In this document: positions 17,490 to 29,700 of the stretch, one piece after another
Numbering within the stretch: the stretch's first letter is position 1
How the letters are laid out: each line of letters starts with the position of its first letter
Assembly: GCA_026398435.1 (NCBI GenBank)
Contig: JAPLSW010000041.1
Coordinates: 48,480-112,479 of the forward strand
Direction: 5' to 3'
From: Chlamydiota bacterium
GTDB lineage: Bacteria; Chlamydiota; Chlamydiia; Chlamydiales; Rhabdochlamydiaceae
Length of the DNA: 64,000 nucleotides
Translations under genes and position numbers: made by a program
The notes under the pieces: generated by a model
Databases searched by the model: none
Told to the model about the DNA's origin: nothing
The model's input: only the letters and a program-made list of their open reading frames with translations

Positions 17490-18062
17490 ATGAGACCAGA
17501 AAAGGCATTGCTACTTAATGAAATCAGAGAGAAATTAGACTCTTCTCAAGCGTTCGTCTTTACTTGCTATAAAAAATTAAGTCCAAACAAAGCTGCGGAT
17601 TTTAGATTTAATGTAGCAAAGAGTGGCGGAACCTTTGAAGTTGTCAAAAAGCGCATTTTTGTCAAGGCTGCAGAGCAATCAGGTTTATCTATTGATCGTA
17701 AGGATCTCCAAGGACATATTGGAGTAATTTTTGCGGAGCAAGATCCTGTACTAACAACAAAAGTTGTCTACCAGTTCCGCAAAGAGAACGAAGGGATGAT
17801 GGAAGTTTTAGGTGGTAGTTTCGAAGGCAAACTCTGTTCGTCGAAAGACGTCGAGTTGATTTCTGAGCTCCCAGCCAAAGATGAAATGAGAGCACAACTC
17901 CTTGGAACTTTCGAAGCACCAATGAGCCAAACATTAGCCGTTGTTGAAGCAATTCTCTGCAGTGTTTTACATTGTTTAGAAAACAAAGCGCAACTCAGTG
18001 AAGCTGTTGAAAGCAGTGAAACTGTAGATAGCATTGAAACTGCAGAAAGCACTGAAGCTTAA
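17490..18062 (+). CDS. rplJ: 50S ribosomal protein L10
   Basis: 190 residues. The N-terminal globular part (MRPEKALLLNEIREKL, then GGTFEVVKKR) and the helical region that carries L7/L12 dimers (about 140-165) are recognisable. The last 25 or so residues form an acidic Ser/Glu/Thr tail with repeated SxE-T units (AVESSETV, DSIETAE, STEA), which makes the protein longer than the usual 165-175. L10 anchors the L7/L12 stalk. It lies in the classic rplJ-rplL order. Confidence 0.96.
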   Translation: MRPEKALLLNEIREKLDSSQAFVFTCYKKLSPNKAADFRFNVAKSGGTFEVVKKRIFVKAAEQSGLSIDRKDLQGHIGVIFAEQDPVLTTKVVYQFRKENEGMMEVLGGSFEGKLCSSKDVELISELPAKDEMRAQLLGTFEAPMSQTLAVVEAILCSVLHCLENKAQLSEAVESSETVDSIETAESTEA

Positions 18063-18105
18063 CAACCCCAAAAATTTTTAACAGATGTAATTAAAGAGGT
18101 TTATC

Positions 18106-18501
18106 GTGAGTACTCAAGAACATACAATTGAGCAATTAGTAGAAACATTAAGCAAACTCAGCGTTCTCGATATGTCCAAGCTTAAAACAGCTCTGGAAGA
18201 TAAGTGGGGCGTTAAAGCTGCTGCTGCTGCTGCACCTATGATGATGGCTGCTGCACCTGCTGCTGCTGCTGCTGCTGAGTCGACAGAGTTTTCAGTAACT
18301 CTTGAAGCTTCAACAGCTGAGAAGAAAATTGGAGTTATCAAAATCGTTCGTGAAATTACTGGTCTTGGCTTAAAAGAAGCGAAAGATCTCGTTGACGGTG
18401 CTCCAAAAGTATTGAAAGAAACATGTCCTAAAGCTGAAGCAGAAGAAATTTCTAAGAAAGTCACTGCAGCTGGTGGTAAAGTTACACTGAAAGGTCTCTA
18501 A
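18106..18501 (+). CDS. rplL: 50S ribosomal protein L7/L12
   Basis: 131 residues starting at GTG 18106, chosen because it gives the standard [16 protein letters not shown]-terminal dimerisation domain after an AGAGG site. An Ala- and Met-rich flexible hinge follows (residues about 37-60), then the globular C-terminal domain ([25 protein letters not shown]) that recruits translation factors. It is the last ribosomal-protein gene before a stem-loop and rpoB. Confidence 0.97.
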   Translation: MSTQEHTIEQLVETLSKLSVLDMSKLKTALEDKWGVKAAAAAAPMMMAAAPAAAAAAESTEFSVTLEASTAEKKIGVIKIVREITGLGLKEAKDLVDGAPKVLKETCPKAEAEEISKKVTAAGGKVTLKGL

Positions 18502-18526
18502 GAGATTCTTTTTACTTTGTGTTTCG

Positions 18527-18565
18527 AGAGCAGAAGTAGTCATTGGCTGACTTCTGCTCTTTGTT
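18527..18565 (+). terminator. Stem-loop between rplL and rpoB (attenuator-like)
   Basis: An 11-bp stem AGAGCAGAAGT (18527-18537) / ACTTCTGCTCT (18550-18560), with weaker pairing further in, followed by a T-rich TTGTTTT. It may be a partial terminator setting the ratio of ribosomal-protein to polymerase mRNA, as the rplL-rpoB attenuator does in E. coli. Confidence 0.7.
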
Positions 18566-18710
18566 TTGAGTAGATTTTCCCTCTGAAGCGTTTGTAAATG
18601 GGCTATTTTCTTTTCATATCAAATGACTTAAGGCAACTTTCGTCTTGATACAATAAGAGCTTTAAGTCTCATTTGAATTATCTTTAATCAGTAGTTTAGG
18701 AGCTATTTCG

Positions 18711-21700
18711 ATGCTTAAAAAGTCGCCTCATCGGGTGAGTTTTCGTGAAAAAGAAGAAATTATAGATCTTCCGAACCTCATTGAAATTCAGATCAAGTCC
18801 TATCTTCAATTCTTGCAAGCTGAAAAGCTTCCCCATGAAAGAGAAAGTGTGGGTCTGCAGGAAGTTTTCACTGAAATTTTTCCGATTAAGTCATATGACG
18901 AAAAAACCATTATTGAGTTTATATCCTATAGTTTGGGAGTTCCCAAATATAGTCCTGAAGAATGTATCCGTAGAGGAATTACCTTTAACGTCATCCTCAA
19001 AGTTAAATTCAGACTAACTGATGAAACTGGTATCAAAGAAGAAGAAGTTTACATGGGTACTCTCCCTGTAATGACTGATAAAGGTACTTTTGTCATCAAT
19101 GGAGCTGAACGAGTTATTGTTTCCCAACTTCATAGGTCTCCTGGTATCGCGTTTGAAGAAGAACGTCATTCCAAAGGGATGATGATTTATTCATTCCGTA
19201 TTATTCCTTATAGAGGAAGCTGGCTTGAAGGTGCGTTTGATACAAATGATCTTATTTACATCTATATCGACAGAAAGAAACGCCGCCGTAAGATTCTTGC
19301 TACATCCTTTATTCGTACCCTTGGATACTCAAGTGATGCAGATATCATTGAAGAATTTTTTAGCACAATGAAAGTGAAAATTAAATCCGATAAAGACTTT
19401 ACAAAGCTCGTTGGAAAAATTCTTGCTGAAGATGTTGTTGAAGAAGGAAGCGGTGTGGTATTTGGTAAAGCTTCTGAAAAGCTAACAACTGCTATGCTCA
19501 AGCGTATGCTTGATGCTGGTGTTCAGGCTGTTAGAATTGCAGAAGATGCGGATGAGACAAGTCCGATTATCAAAATGCTTGCAAAAGATCCAACAGATTC
19601 TTATGAATCTGCTCTTAAAGATTTCTACCGTAAAATTCGCCCAGGTGAACCTGCAACACTTTCGAATGCTCGTTCTGCTATTATGCGCTTATTCTTTGAT
19701 CCTAAACGTTACAATCTTGGAAAAGTAGGCCGTTATAAGCTCAATTCCAAGCTTGGTAAAACCATTTCTGATGAAGAGTTGCAGAACGTAACTCTCCAAA
19801 AAGAAGACGTCATCGGTGCTGTTAAGTATCTGATACGCCTTAAGAAGGGAGAAGAAACGGCTTATGTAGATGATATCGATCACCTCGGAAATCGTCGTGT
19901 TCGATCAGTTGGTGAACTTATCCAAAATCAGTGCAGAATCGGTCTTGCACGTATGGAAAAAATTATTAAAGAGAGAATGAACATTTTTGACTTCTCCTCC
20001 GATACACTTACCCCAGGTAAGATCGTGTCTGCAAAGGGTCTCGCTGGTGTTCTAAAAGACTTTTTCGGAAGATCTCAGCTCTCTCAATTTATGGATCAAA
20101 CTAATCCTATAGCTGAACTTACGCACAAAAGACGTCTTTCTTCTCTCGGGCCAGGTGGCTTAAATAGAGAAAGAGCCGGATTTGAAGTACGTGACGTTCA
20201 TCCAAGTCACTATGGAAGGATTTGTCCTATTGAGACACCTGAAGGACCAAACATTGGTTTGATCACTTCGCTGTCTTGTTTTGCTAAAATTAACGAATTC
20301 GGTTTTATCGAAACACCTTATCGTATTGTTCGTGATGGTGTTGTTACTGATGAGATCGAGTACATGACAGCTGACCAAGAAGAGACTTGCGTTATTGCTC
20401 AGGCGTCAGCCGTACTTAATGAACATAACATGTTTGAAGAGCCTCTTTGCTGGGCACGTTTCCGTGGTGAATCGATGAAAATCGAGCAAGAAAAAGTCAC
20501 TCATATGGACGTATCTTCAAAACAACTAGTTTCTATCGTTACTGGACTAATTCCGTTCCTTGAGCACGATGATGCTAACCGAGCCCTAATGGGATCGAAC
20601 ATGCAAAGACAAGCTGTACCTCTTCTTAGAACTGATGCTCCTTATGTCGGAACAGGTCTAGAACTTAGATCTGCAAGAGACTCAGGTGCTGTTGTTGTTG
20701 CCGAAGAAGACGGGGTAATTGAGTATGTTGATGGATATAAAATAGTTATAGCATCAAAAGCAAATCTCTCCATTAAAAAAACGTATGTTCTCAAGAAGTT
20801 TATGCGTTCTAATGGTGGTACATGTATCAACCAAACTCCGCTCTGTGAGACTGGCGATATAATTGTTGCCGGAGATATTATAGCTGATGGACCAGCAACC
20901 GATAAAGGGGAGATCGCCCTTGGTAAAAATGCCCTTGTGGCCTTTATGCCATGGTGTGGTTATAACTATGAGGATGCTATCATCATCTCTGAAAAACTTT
21001 TAAGGGAAGATTATTATACCTCTATCTACCTAGAAGAGTTTGAGCTTACTGCACGTGATACGAAACTTGGTAAAGAAGAGATTACTAAAGATATTCCGAA
21101 CGTATCGGAAGAAGCTCTAGCGAATCTTGGCGAAGACGGAATTATCCGTATTGGTGCTGAAGTGAAACCCGGTGATATCCTTGTAGGTAAGATCACTCCT
21201 AAGTCTGAAACAGAGCTTGCTCCTGAAGAAAGACTTCTTAGAGCGATCTTCGGTGAAAAGGCAGCAGATGTTAAGGATGCTTCCTTGACAGTTCCTCCAG
21301 GTACTGAAGGTATTGTTATGGACGTGAAGGTATTTAGCAGGAGAGATCGTCTATCAAAAACTGATGATGAACTTGTTGAAGAAGCTACACGGATCAAAGA
21401 CATTCATTCCGACTATAAGACTAAGGAAGCTGAACTTATAATTGAGTTCCATGAGAAACTAGGTGCTCTTCTAATGAATGAGCAAGCTCCAGGTCCGATT
21501 ATGCATAGGAAGACAGGTGATGTTATCATTAGAGAGGGAGAGGTCATTTCGCAAGACATGATTGAAAACCTTGAAAATGAGAAGCTTGAAGACCTGATTA
21601 TGTCTGACCACGATATCTACGGCACTCTTAAAGATATTTTAAGAGAGTTCGATGTCGCCTTGCAGACTCTTCAAACACATCATAAGACTGAAATTGAATT

Positions 21701-22475
21701 TATGCGTAAAGGGGATTCAGAGCTTGATCCTGGTGTAATCCGCCAAGTGAAAGTTTATGTAGCTTGTAAACGTAAGCTTCAAGTCGGAGATAAGATGGCA
21801 GGACGTCACGGTAACAAGGGCGTTGTGTCCAAGATTGTTCCCGAGGCAGATATGCCTTATCTTAAAGATGGACAGACCATTGAAATCATCCTTAACCCTC
21901 TTGGCGTACCGTCTCGTATGAACATGGGACAGTTGCTTGAGACTCACCTCGGTTTTGCTGCGAAGAAAGTAGGTATCTATGTAAAGAGCCCTGTCTTCGA
22001 AGGATTCCCTGAGTCTCGTATTTGGGAAATGATGAAAGAACTAGGTCTTCCTGAAGATGGTAAGATGTACCTATACGACGGACGTACTGGCGAGCGTTTC
22101 GACAGTCGTGTTGTTGTGGGATATATCTACATGCTGAAGCTTTCTCACCTTGTTGCAGATAAGATCCACGCTCGTTCAATTGGACCTTACTCACTTGTAA
22201 CTCAACAGCCTCTTGGCGGTAAAGCCCAGATGGGTGGTCAGAGATTTGGGGAGATGGAAGTGTGGGCGCTAGAAGCTTATGGCGCAGCCCACCTTCTTCA
22301 AGAGATGCTTACTGTCAAGTCTGATGACGTTGCGGGAAGAACACGCATTTACGAGTCAATCGTAAAAGGTGAAAACATACTGAATGCTGGCACGCCGGAG
22401 TCTTTCAACGTTCTCGTGAAAGAGATGCAAGGTCTGTGCTTAGATGTACGCGCTGAAAGCGCTCAAGAAGTTTAA
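18711..22475 (+). CDS. rpoB: DNA-directed RNA polymerase subunit beta
   Basis: 1,254 residues, the chlamydial size. Conserved blocks include the rifampicin region ([10 protein letters not shown], then the [12 protein letters not shown] segment, in which the residues known to matter for drug binding, Gln, Asp, His and Ser, look unchanged), the [23 protein letters not shown] block, the Lys/His-bearing active-site segments ([12 protein letters not shown]), and the C-terminal [28 protein letters not shown]. It forms the catalytic centre with beta-prime. A 210-bp leader, including the stem-loop described above, separates it from rplL; a second promoter in this leader is possible but not identified. 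Confidence 0.98.
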   Translation: MLKKSPHRVSFREKEEIIDLPNLIEIQIKSYLQFLQAEKLPHERESVGLQEVFTEIFPIKSYDEKTIIEFISYSLGVPKYSPEECIRRGITFNVILKVKFRLTDETGIKEEEVYMGTLPVMTDKGTFVINGAERVIVSQLHRSPGIAFEEERHSKGMMIYSFRIIPYRGSWLEGAFDTNDLIYIYIDRKKRRRKILATSFIRTLGYSSDADIIEEFFSTMKVKIKSDKDFTKLVGKILAEDVVEEGSGVVFGKASEKLTTAMLKRMLDAGVQAVRIAEDADETSPIIKMLAKDPTDSYESALKDFYRKIRPGEPATLSNARSAIMRLFFDPKRYNLGKVGRYKLNSKLGKTISDEELQNVTLQKEDVIGAVKYLIRLKKGEETAYVDDIDHLGNRRVRSVGELIQNQCRIGLARMEKIIKERMNIFDFSSDTLTPGKIVSAKGLAGVLKDFFGRSQLSQFMDQTNPIAELTHKRRLSSLGPGGLNRERAGFEVRDVHPSHYGRICPIETPEGPNIGLITSLSCFAKINEFGFIETPYRIVRDGVVTDEIEYMTADQEETCVIAQASAVLNEHNMFEEPLCWARFRGESMKIEQEKVTHMDVSSKQLVSIVTGLIPFLEHDDANRALMGSNMQRQAVPLLRTDAPYVGTGLELRSARDSGAVVVAEEDGVIEYVDGYKIVIASKANLSIKKTYVLKKFMRSNGGTCINQTPLCETGDIIVAGDIIADGPATDKGEIALGKNALVAFMPWCGYNYEDAIIISEKLLREDYYTSIYLEEFELTARDTKLGKEEITKDIPNVSEEALANLGEDGIIRIGAEVKPGDILVGKITPKSETELAPEERLLRAIFGEKAADVKDASLTVPPGTEGIVMDVKVFSRRDRLSKTDDELVEEATRIKDIHSDYKTKEAELIIEFHEKLGALLMNEQAPGPIMHRKTGDVIIREGEVISQDMIENLENEKLEDLIMSDHDIYGTLKDILREFDVALQTLQTHHKTEIEFMRKGDSELDPGVIRQVKVYVACKRKLQVGDKMAGRHGNKGVVSKIVPEADMPYLKDGQTIEIILNPLGVPSRMNMGQLLETHLGFAAKKVGIYVKSPVFEGFPESRIWEMMKELGLPEDGKMYLYDGRTGERFDSRVVVGYIYMLKLSHLVADKIHARSIGPYSLVTQQPLGGKAQMGGQRFGEMEVWALEAYGAAHLLQEMLTVKSDDVAGRTRIYESIVKGENILNAGTPESFNVLVKEMQGLCLDVRAESAQEV

Positions 22476-22489
22476 TCGGGGAGACATTC

Positions 22490-25400
22490 ATGACAGAAGA
22501 AGAATTCCGTGGTTCCCATTTCGATAAGTTGACCATTAAGATTGCATCGGAAGATGTCATTCGTAACGACTGGTCACGTGGTGAAATCAAAAAACCAGAA
22601 ACGATTAACTATCGTACATTCAAGCCCGAGAAGGGAGGTCTTTTCTGTGAAAAGATCTTTGGTCCGACAAGGGATTGGGAGTGTGCGTGTGGAAAGTATA
22701 AGAAAATCAAACACAAAGGGATCGTTTGCGATCGTTGTGGTGTTGAGGTAACACTTTCTAAAGTTCGTCGGGAAAGAATGGCTCACATTGAGCTTGCGGT
22801 TCCAGTTGTTCACATCTGGTTTTTCAAGACGATGCCTTCCAGGATTGGTAATATCCTTGGGATGTCTACAAATGATCTAGAGCGTGTGATTTATTACGAA
22901 GATTACGTCGTAACAGATCCAGGTCGTACTACACTTGAAAGGAAACAGCTCCTTAATGACACTGAATATCGTGAAGCCCAAGAAAAATGGGGTTCTGATT
23001 CATTTGTTGCTAGGATGGGTGGAGATGCTGTTCGTGATCTTCTTGAAAAAGAAGACCTCGAATTCATGGTTTCCGACTTAAAAGACAAACTGAAGAAAAC
23101 GAAGTCTATGCAAGCTAGAATGAAGCTTGCAAAGAGGCTGAAAATAGTAGAAGGCTTTGCCTCTTCTCCTAACAGACCTGACTGGATGGTTGTGGGATGT
23201 ATCCCAGTTATACCACCAGATCTTCGTCCTTTAGTTCCTTTGGATGGTGGAAGATTTGCTACATCGGACTTAAATGACCTCTATAGACGAGTCATCAACC
23301 GTAACAATCGTCTTAAGTCGATTCTTAAGCTAAAAACGCCTGATGTGATCGTACGTAACGAGAAGAGGATGCTACAGGAAGCTGTTGACGCCCTTTTTGA
23401 TAACGGTCGTCATGGGCATCCTGTTATGGGAGCTGGAAACCGTCCTCTTAAAGCTCTTTCTGAGATGCTTAAAGGTAAGCAAGGTCGTTTCCGTCAAAAC
23501 CTTCTTGGTAAACGTGTGGATTACTCTGGACGTTCGGTTATTATCGTTGGACCAGATCTTAAGTTTAACCAATGTGGTCTTCCGAAACAAATGGCCCTTG
23601 AGCTTTTCGAGCCATTTATCGTTAAGAGACTAAAGGATTTAGGACACGTATATACCATCCGTTCTGCAAAGAAGCTTATCCAAAAACAAGCTTCAGAAGT
23701 ATGGGATGTACTTGAAGAGATAATCAAAGGGCACCCTGTGCTCCTTAACCGTGCTCCTACTCTTCACCGTTTAGGTATCCAAGCGTTTGAGCCTGTTCTT
23801 ATAGAAGGTAAAGCTATACGTATCCATCCTCTCGTCACAACTGCGTTTAACGCGGACTTTGACGGTGACCAAATGGCCGTACACATACCACTTTCTATCG
23901 AAGCGCAGATCGAAGCTAAACTTCTGATGATGGCACCGGATAATATATTCCTCCCATCTTCAGGAAAACCTGCCGCGGTTCCTTCTCAGGATATGATCTT
24001 AGGACTCTACTATTTGATGTTAGATCCTATGTACAATCCAGAAGAATACGGACTGAAAATAAAAACATTCCGTGACAAGGACGAAGTTCTTCTCGCATTG
24101 AATGCAGCAGGAAGCTGGAACTGGCATGAAGAAGGGGCTACCAATGGAAGAAAAGACTTCCTTGGTCGCGGTATCAGAATTCATGAAAGAATCAAGCTGA
24201 AACTAGAAGAAGGTATTATCGAAACGACACCTGGAAGGGTTCTTTTTAATACTATCGTTCCTAAAGAGCTTGGTTTCCAAAACTACTCCTTGCGTAAGAA
24301 GAAGATGAGTGAACTTGTTCTTCAAACATATAAGAGAGTGGGACTTGAAGCTACTGTTCGATTCCTTGATAACTGTAAAAATCTTGGATTTGCCGAAGCT
24401 ACAAAAGCTGCTCTTTCCATGGGTGTATGTGACGTTCGAGTACCTAGCAATAAATCAAAAGTTATTGATGATGCTATAGTTCGTATTGAAGTGGTTAAAA
24501 AGCAGTATGAGAATGGTATTATCACAGACGGTGAGAGACATTCTAAAATTATCAGTATTTGGACGGAAGTATCTGATGTTCTTTCCGAAGAACTCTTTAA
24601 GCTTATTGCCGAAGTAAAAGATCATGAGTCTAACCCTCTCTATCTAATGATGGATTCGGGCGCTCGTGGTAACAAAACACAGGTAAAACAGCTTGGAGCT
24701 CTCCGTGGTCTGATGGCTAAACCATCAGGGGAGATTATCGAGTCCCCAATTACTGCGAACTTCCGTGAAGGATTAAGTGTTCTTGAATACTTTATCTCCT
24801 CACACGGTGCTCGTAAGGGTCTTGCCGATACTGCCTTAAAAACTGCTGACTCAGGATACCTCACAAGACGTCTTGTGGACGTAGCCCAAGATCTTATCGT
24901 TACTGAAGCTGATTGTGGAACACTTAACGGCATTGAAATTTCAGCAATTAAACAAGGTCAAGAGGAACTACTTCCTCTTAAAGACCGTCTGTTTGGTCGG
25001 GCTGTTTGTGAAGTTATTGTGCAGCCGGGTGATAGCAAGAAAGTTCTTGCTCGCCTAGGTGATGTATTGACAGTGCAGCAAGCAGAAGCCATTGACGATT
25101 GCGGTATTGAGGTTATTAGACTCAGGTCTCCTCTTACTTGTGAATCTAAACGGGGTATCTGTGCGAAGTGCTATGGTATCAACCTTGCAAACGGTGGAAT
25201 GGTTGGCCTTGGTGAAGCAGTCGGTATTATCGCTGCTCAATCCATTGGTGAACCAGGAACTCAGCTCACGATGCGTACCTTCCACTTGGGTGGTATTGCT
25301 TCTGCGAGCGTTAGCCCAGAGATTGTTGCTGAGCATGACGGTATCTTGGTTTACCAAGATCTTCGTACTGTACAGAACGAAGAAGGTATTTGGCTTGCCC

Positions 25401-26647
25401 TCAACAAGAATGGCTCGCTTCACCTCGTAAGAGATGAAGGACGCGGTCTTGATGAGTACAAAAAGCTTCTTTCTTCTAAATCGCTTGAACCGCTACAGAC
25501 GTTCAATATTGAGTTAGGTACTCGTATCCTACTTAAAGACGGTGCCTCTGTTAAGAAGAAAACCAAGATTGGTCATTGGGAGCAACACAACATTCCAATT
25601 ATCTGCGAAAGACCCGGTTACGTAAAATATGAAGACCTTGTTGAAGGTATCTCTACACAGCGCGATGTTAATAAACAGACTGGCCAGGCTGAGCTGTTTG
25701 TTAAACAACACCGTGGAGAGCTCCACCCTCAGATCGTTATTCATGCAGATAAAGAATGTAAAGAACTTATTGGTACCTATGCAATTCCGTCAGGAGCATT
25801 TATCTCCGTACAGGAAGGCGATCGTGTAACAGCTGGTATGTTACTTGCTCGTCTCCCAAGAGGAGCTATTAAAACCAAGGATATCACCGGTGGTCTTCCT
25901 CGAGTAGCTGAGCTATTCGAAGCAAGGCGCCCAAAAGATGCCGCAGAGATTGCTAAGATCGACGGTGTTGTTGACTTCCGTGGTGTGCAGAAGAATAAGC
26001 GTATCGTTGTAGTTCGTGATGAAGACTCTGGTATGGAAGAAGAGCATCTTATCCCTCTGACAAAACACCTTATTATCCAACGTGGTGATAACGTGATCAA
26101 AGGTCAGCAGTTGACAGATGGACTTGTTGTTCCTCAAGAGATTCTTGATATCTGTGGAGTCAGAGAGCTTCAGAAGTATCTAGTGAACCAGGTGCAAGAA
26201 GTGTATCGACTCCAAGGTGTTGATATTAACGACAAGCATATCGAGATCATAGTGCGTCAGATGCTCCAAAAAGTGCGTGTCACAGAGCCAGGTGATACAA
26301 CACTGCTCTACGGAGAAGATATCGATAAGAAGCGCTTCCACAATATGAACAGGAAAGCCCTCGATGAGGGTGGAAGACCTGCTCAAGCAGCGCCAGTGCT
26401 TCTTGGTATCACGAAAGCATCTCTTGGTACAGAATCGTTTGTTTCAGCGGCATCGTTCCAAGAAACAACACGTGTTCTTACTGATGCAGCATGTGAAGGT
26501 AAGACAGATTATCTTCTCGACTTCAAATCGAACCTAATCATGGGTCATATGATCCCTGGTGGTACAGGATTTGTGCAATTCAATAATCGTATTGCCAAGT
26601 CTGTCGATCGTGAAAGTGAAGATGAGCTTGTATTTGCTTTTGACTAA
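22490..26647 (+). CDS. rpoC: DNA-directed RNA polymerase subunit beta-prime
   Basis: 1,385 residues, close to the length in Chlamydia. The N-terminal zinc-binding cysteines CACGKYKK...CDRCGVEV lie near residues 60-85, the catalytic [12 protein letters not shown] holding the magnesium ion is near residue 455, and the trigger-loop/bridge region ([25 protein letters not shown]) and the second zinc site ([13 protein letters not shown]) follow. The start has a GGGGAGA site. It is cotranscribed with rpoB (14-base gap) and ends at a strong terminator. Confidence 0.98.
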   Translation: MTEEEFRGSHFDKLTIKIASEDVIRNDWSRGEIKKPETINYRTFKPEKGGLFCEKIFGPTRDWECACGKYKKIKHKGIVCDRCGVEVTLSKVRRERMAHIELAVPVVHIWFFKTMPSRIGNILGMSTNDLERVIYYEDYVVTDPGRTTLERKQLLNDTEYREAQEKWGSDSFVARMGGDAVRDLLEKEDLEFMVSDLKDKLKKTKSMQARMKLAKRLKIVEGFASSPNRPDWMVVGCIPVIPPDLRPLVPLDGGRFATSDLNDLYRRVINRNNRLKSILKLKTPDVIVRNEKRMLQEAVDALFDNGRHGHPVMGAGNRPLKALSEMLKGKQGRFRQNLLGKRVDYSGRSVIIVGPDLKFNQCGLPKQMALELFEPFIVKRLKDLGHVYTIRSAKKLIQKQASEVWDVLEEIIKGHPVLLNRAPTLHRLGIQAFEPVLIEGKAIRIHPLVTTAFNADFDGDQMAVHIPLSIEAQIEAKLLMMAPDNIFLPSSGKPAAVPSQDMILGLYYLMLDPMYNPEEYGLKIKTFRDKDEVLLALNAAGSWNWHEEGATNGRKDFLGRGIRIHERIKLKLEEGIIETTPGRVLFNTIVPKELGFQNYSLRKKKMSELVLQTYKRVGLEATVRFLDNCKNLGFAEATKAALSMGVCDVRVPSNKSKVIDDAIVRIEVVKKQYENGIITDGERHSKIISIWTEVSDVLSEELFKLIAEVKDHESNPLYLMMDSGARGNKTQVKQLGALRGLMAKPSGEIIESPITANFREGLSVLEYFISSHGARKGLADTALKTADSGYLTRRLVDVAQDLIVTEADCGTLNGIEISAIKQGQEELLPLKDRLFGRAVCEVIVQPGDSKKVLARLGDVLTVQQAEAIDDCGIEVIRLRSPLTCESKRGICAKCYGINLANGGMVGLGEAVGIIAAQSIGEPGTQLTMRTFHLGGIASASVSPEIVAEHDGILVYQDLRTVQNEEGIWLALNKNGSLHLVRDEGRGLDEYKKLLSSKSLEPLQTFNIELGTRILLKDGASVKKKTKIGHWEQHNIPIICERPGYVKYEDLVEGISTQRDVNKQTGQAELFVKQHRGELHPQIVIHADKECKELIGTYAIPSGAFISVQEGDRVTAGMLLARLPRGAIKTKDITGGLPRVAELFEARRPKDAAEIAKIDGVVDFRGVQKNKRIVVVRDEDSGMEEEHLIPLTKHLIIQRGDNVIKGQQLTDGLVVPQEILDICGVRELQKYLVNQVQEVYRLQGVDINDKHIEIIVRQMLQKVRVTEPGDTTLLYGEDIDKKRFHNMNRKALDEGGRPAQAAPVLLGITKASLGTESFVSAASFQETTRVLTDAACEGKTDYLLDFKSNLIMGHMIPGGTGFVQFNNRIAKSVDRESEDELVFAFD

Positions 26648-26671
26648 GTGATACAGACCATTTCGAATCTA

Positions 26672-26712
26672 AAGGGCTTAAGAGGTGTTAAAACTTCTTA
26701 AGCCCTTTTTTT
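26672..26712. terminator. Strong terminator after rpoC
   Basis: 12-bp stem AAGGGCTTAAGA (26672-26683) / TCTTAAGCCCTT (26696-26707) followed by eight or so T. The left arm is preceded by A residues, so it could also serve the convergent giant gene. Confidence 0.93.
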
Positions 26713-26740
26713 TCCTATGACTTTTAACATGACCAAGGCC

Positions 26741-29700
26741 TTAACTTTTTAGCCTTTTAAATAGTCGCTGTAAATTACTCCCTTCAAAGGCAATCTTTTT
26801 ATCAGTTTGGTACTTTAAAACGTGCTTAAGGTAAAGATCTTGCATTCTGTCAACACCCGCACTTGTAAACCATCTTTCTAAAAAGGCAAGCTCGTCTTTA
26901 GTAAAGGAACTTTCTCCACTTAAGAATTTCAATTTAACCACTTTTTCAAAAGCCCCAGGGGACAATTCTCTACTTGGATCTTTAAACCCAAGGGTAAGAT
27001 TGTAGTAGTTAGGATCGCTTGTTGTATCCTCTATTTGAGAAAAAAGGGTGACATTGTCTTCCTCAACAATTAGATGATGGAAAGGGGTCCTATGAGCTCC
27101 TAAAAGGCTCATTTTTTTTAGGAATTCACTCGGTTTCCATTCTAGAACGTTGATAGAGATGTTAATTCCTTCAAATAGATCTTGGTAGGATTCAAGGGCC
27201 GGCTCCCTTTTCATTTGGTCCATTATGGGAAAAAGAGGGATTATATTATAATCGATCTTAGAGGGGAGCTCCGTGAAGTACTGCCATGTTCTTTTTGTGA
27301 ACCTAATGCCACCCTTCCTAGAATTTGCATCTACTGATCCAAGTTGGATTAGTTCAAATTCATTATCGCCTTGAGTTTCCATTTCGGTACTAACTTGAGT
27401 TTCTACCTCATTTGCCTGCTCTACCTCAACGGTGCCCTCAATATCAGATTGTGGGGAGATCACCTGGTTGTGAACACTTGCTACGGCGCGACGCTGAAGT
27501 TCTGCAATTTGAATTTTTAGGGCTTCGGTTCTTTGTCTAAGGAAGGGAAGCTGTTTATCAATTGCCTCTAGCTGAGTTGAGCATGTCTCTCCGGCTTCTT
27601 GAATAACTTCTCTAGACGGCCTTTCAAAGCTAGGCTTCCCATAAAGGTCAGCCGGAGTATGGTCGGCAGGTTTGATCCAATTCTGAGATAAATAGCTAAA
27701 TGCCTCACCCTTTTGCTCTCCCGAATAATCAGAACTTGTCATTACCTCCAGCAGGAGATTTTGAGAAAGATTATCCAGTTGCTGTTTAAAAGCCCTAAAA
27801 TTGTCATCTCCTTGCTGATGTGCTTGATTTTGGATGACAAAGCTAAGAATCTCCCTAAACCCAATTGGTTCTGCTCCAGACCCAAGCTGCCCTCTAATAA
27901 TGGAGGCTACTTCCTCATCTATGACAAATTGCACTGTTTGTCCTTTGTCAAGACCTCTAAGCCTCCAGACGCTTTGTAAAAGATCCCGTAAAATCATTCC
28001 CCTCCCGATTGTCACAAGCCCAGCCGCCGCTCCCTTTTGTTTAATATCAGAACCTGTTGTATGGCTTTGGTCGTAGAAGGTTAAACGTTCCTCTTCTTTA
28101 AGAGGGGAGGCGCTTAAGGGAGTTTCGGTTGTTCCATCAGTAATGGTTTGTTCCCCTTTTGAATTATAGAAGACAACAGGCATCCTGTATTTAAAGGACA
28201 TTTTTCTAGCAATCTCAAGATTACCCCCTTCTTTAAAATACCCTCCTGCATCTATAAGAGCATCATGAGGGGGTAAACCCTCAAACATTGCTGCCCCTTC
28301 GATCTTAGGGATAATTAGGGCTGGGCCTGCGGCTTTTCCCATAAGTAGATTAAGGGTTTTAGCATCCGTTCCGGGTTCAGGTCGTGCCGCAAGCTTACTA
28401 TGCATGCTTCCAGCATTCCAAAGGGTCCCGGTAAAGCCCGATACCTTACTAAAAAGGGCAATGAGGTTGATCGGGTTGCAGGCAAGCTTATTTTCAAAAA
28501 GCTGCATCTGAGGGAGGAACAGCTTTTCAATGAGCTCCTGCCGGACTATAGGATCTCTATTGATTCGACCTAGGATTAATCCAAGCTGAGAGGGATTGAG
28601 ATGGTGTTTAAAGGGAATGGGAAGCTCCCCTTTTAAAAGACAGAACTGTTGGTAGCCGATAGTTTCTTCAAGAGAAATTAGTTCATTCCGTATTTGCGTA
28701 TCAGCTTGTTTCTTAAGTTGCTCGATGACACGAATTAGGGTGTCTTTCCGAATCCCATTTTTCGCATGGATCTGGAACGTGTAGTTCATAGTGATGTAAG
28801 GATTAGAAAATAGGGACCCATGACTTGGGGTGTTAGCTGCAGCATAGGGAATCGCCATTACTCCACGGTCCAAACCATACCTCTCATCACTTGTTTTTAA
28901 TAGGGTATGGGGAAGTAGGCAGCAGATTTCTTCAGCGGCTAGTGCTAAAAGATTTTGCAATTCAGGGGGTTGATCATCATAGAACCTTTGAGATTCTGCA
29001 GCTTTTGATTGATCGCGGCAAAGGTAATCTAAAACTGCTTTTTGATCGATACCCGCAGGTATTTTTTTTTGTTCAATTAATTGAGCAATAAGAGCGAGAG
29101 CTAGGGGCTCCTTTAACGATGTATGATACAGGGCCTCTGAGAGAGGGGGGATAGCAGGATCACGATCGGGTTGAGGATCACTTTCAAGGCGCGCAATATG
29201 TTTTAACTTGGGATCAGAATAAAGAAGCTTGTAGAGGGTGCCAATAAGGTGAATTTCTTCCTCCTTTGGAGGCACTGTTTTCCCTAAGCTAAAGCTTACT
29301 TCATGAAGTACATTTAAAACTGTATCGGCCTCATCAATGAGTGGATTGCCAGCTTTTTGGAGAAGGGAAATAATACCGATCATCAGTTGTAATTCTTCGC
29401 TCTCAAAGCTTGCCGGGTCTTTTAGGGTATTTGCATATTCGATAAATTTTAACAAAAGAGACTGGATGCTCTTAGAGGTCATAATTAGACACTGCTTTTT
29501 TGTGATAACAGTTTCTAAAAAGGTTTTAATCTCTTCGAGTGAGCGCTTTGTAAAGGTGGAATTTCGGTCGAAATGGAGGGTTACAAGCGATTTTGCAAAT
29601 GCTTTTTGCAGTATCGCTTGAGTATCGCTTGAAACACTTTCAAATAAAGGAGAGGGGACCACAACCATGGATAAAGCTGTACCATCAGCTCTTAAAAGAC

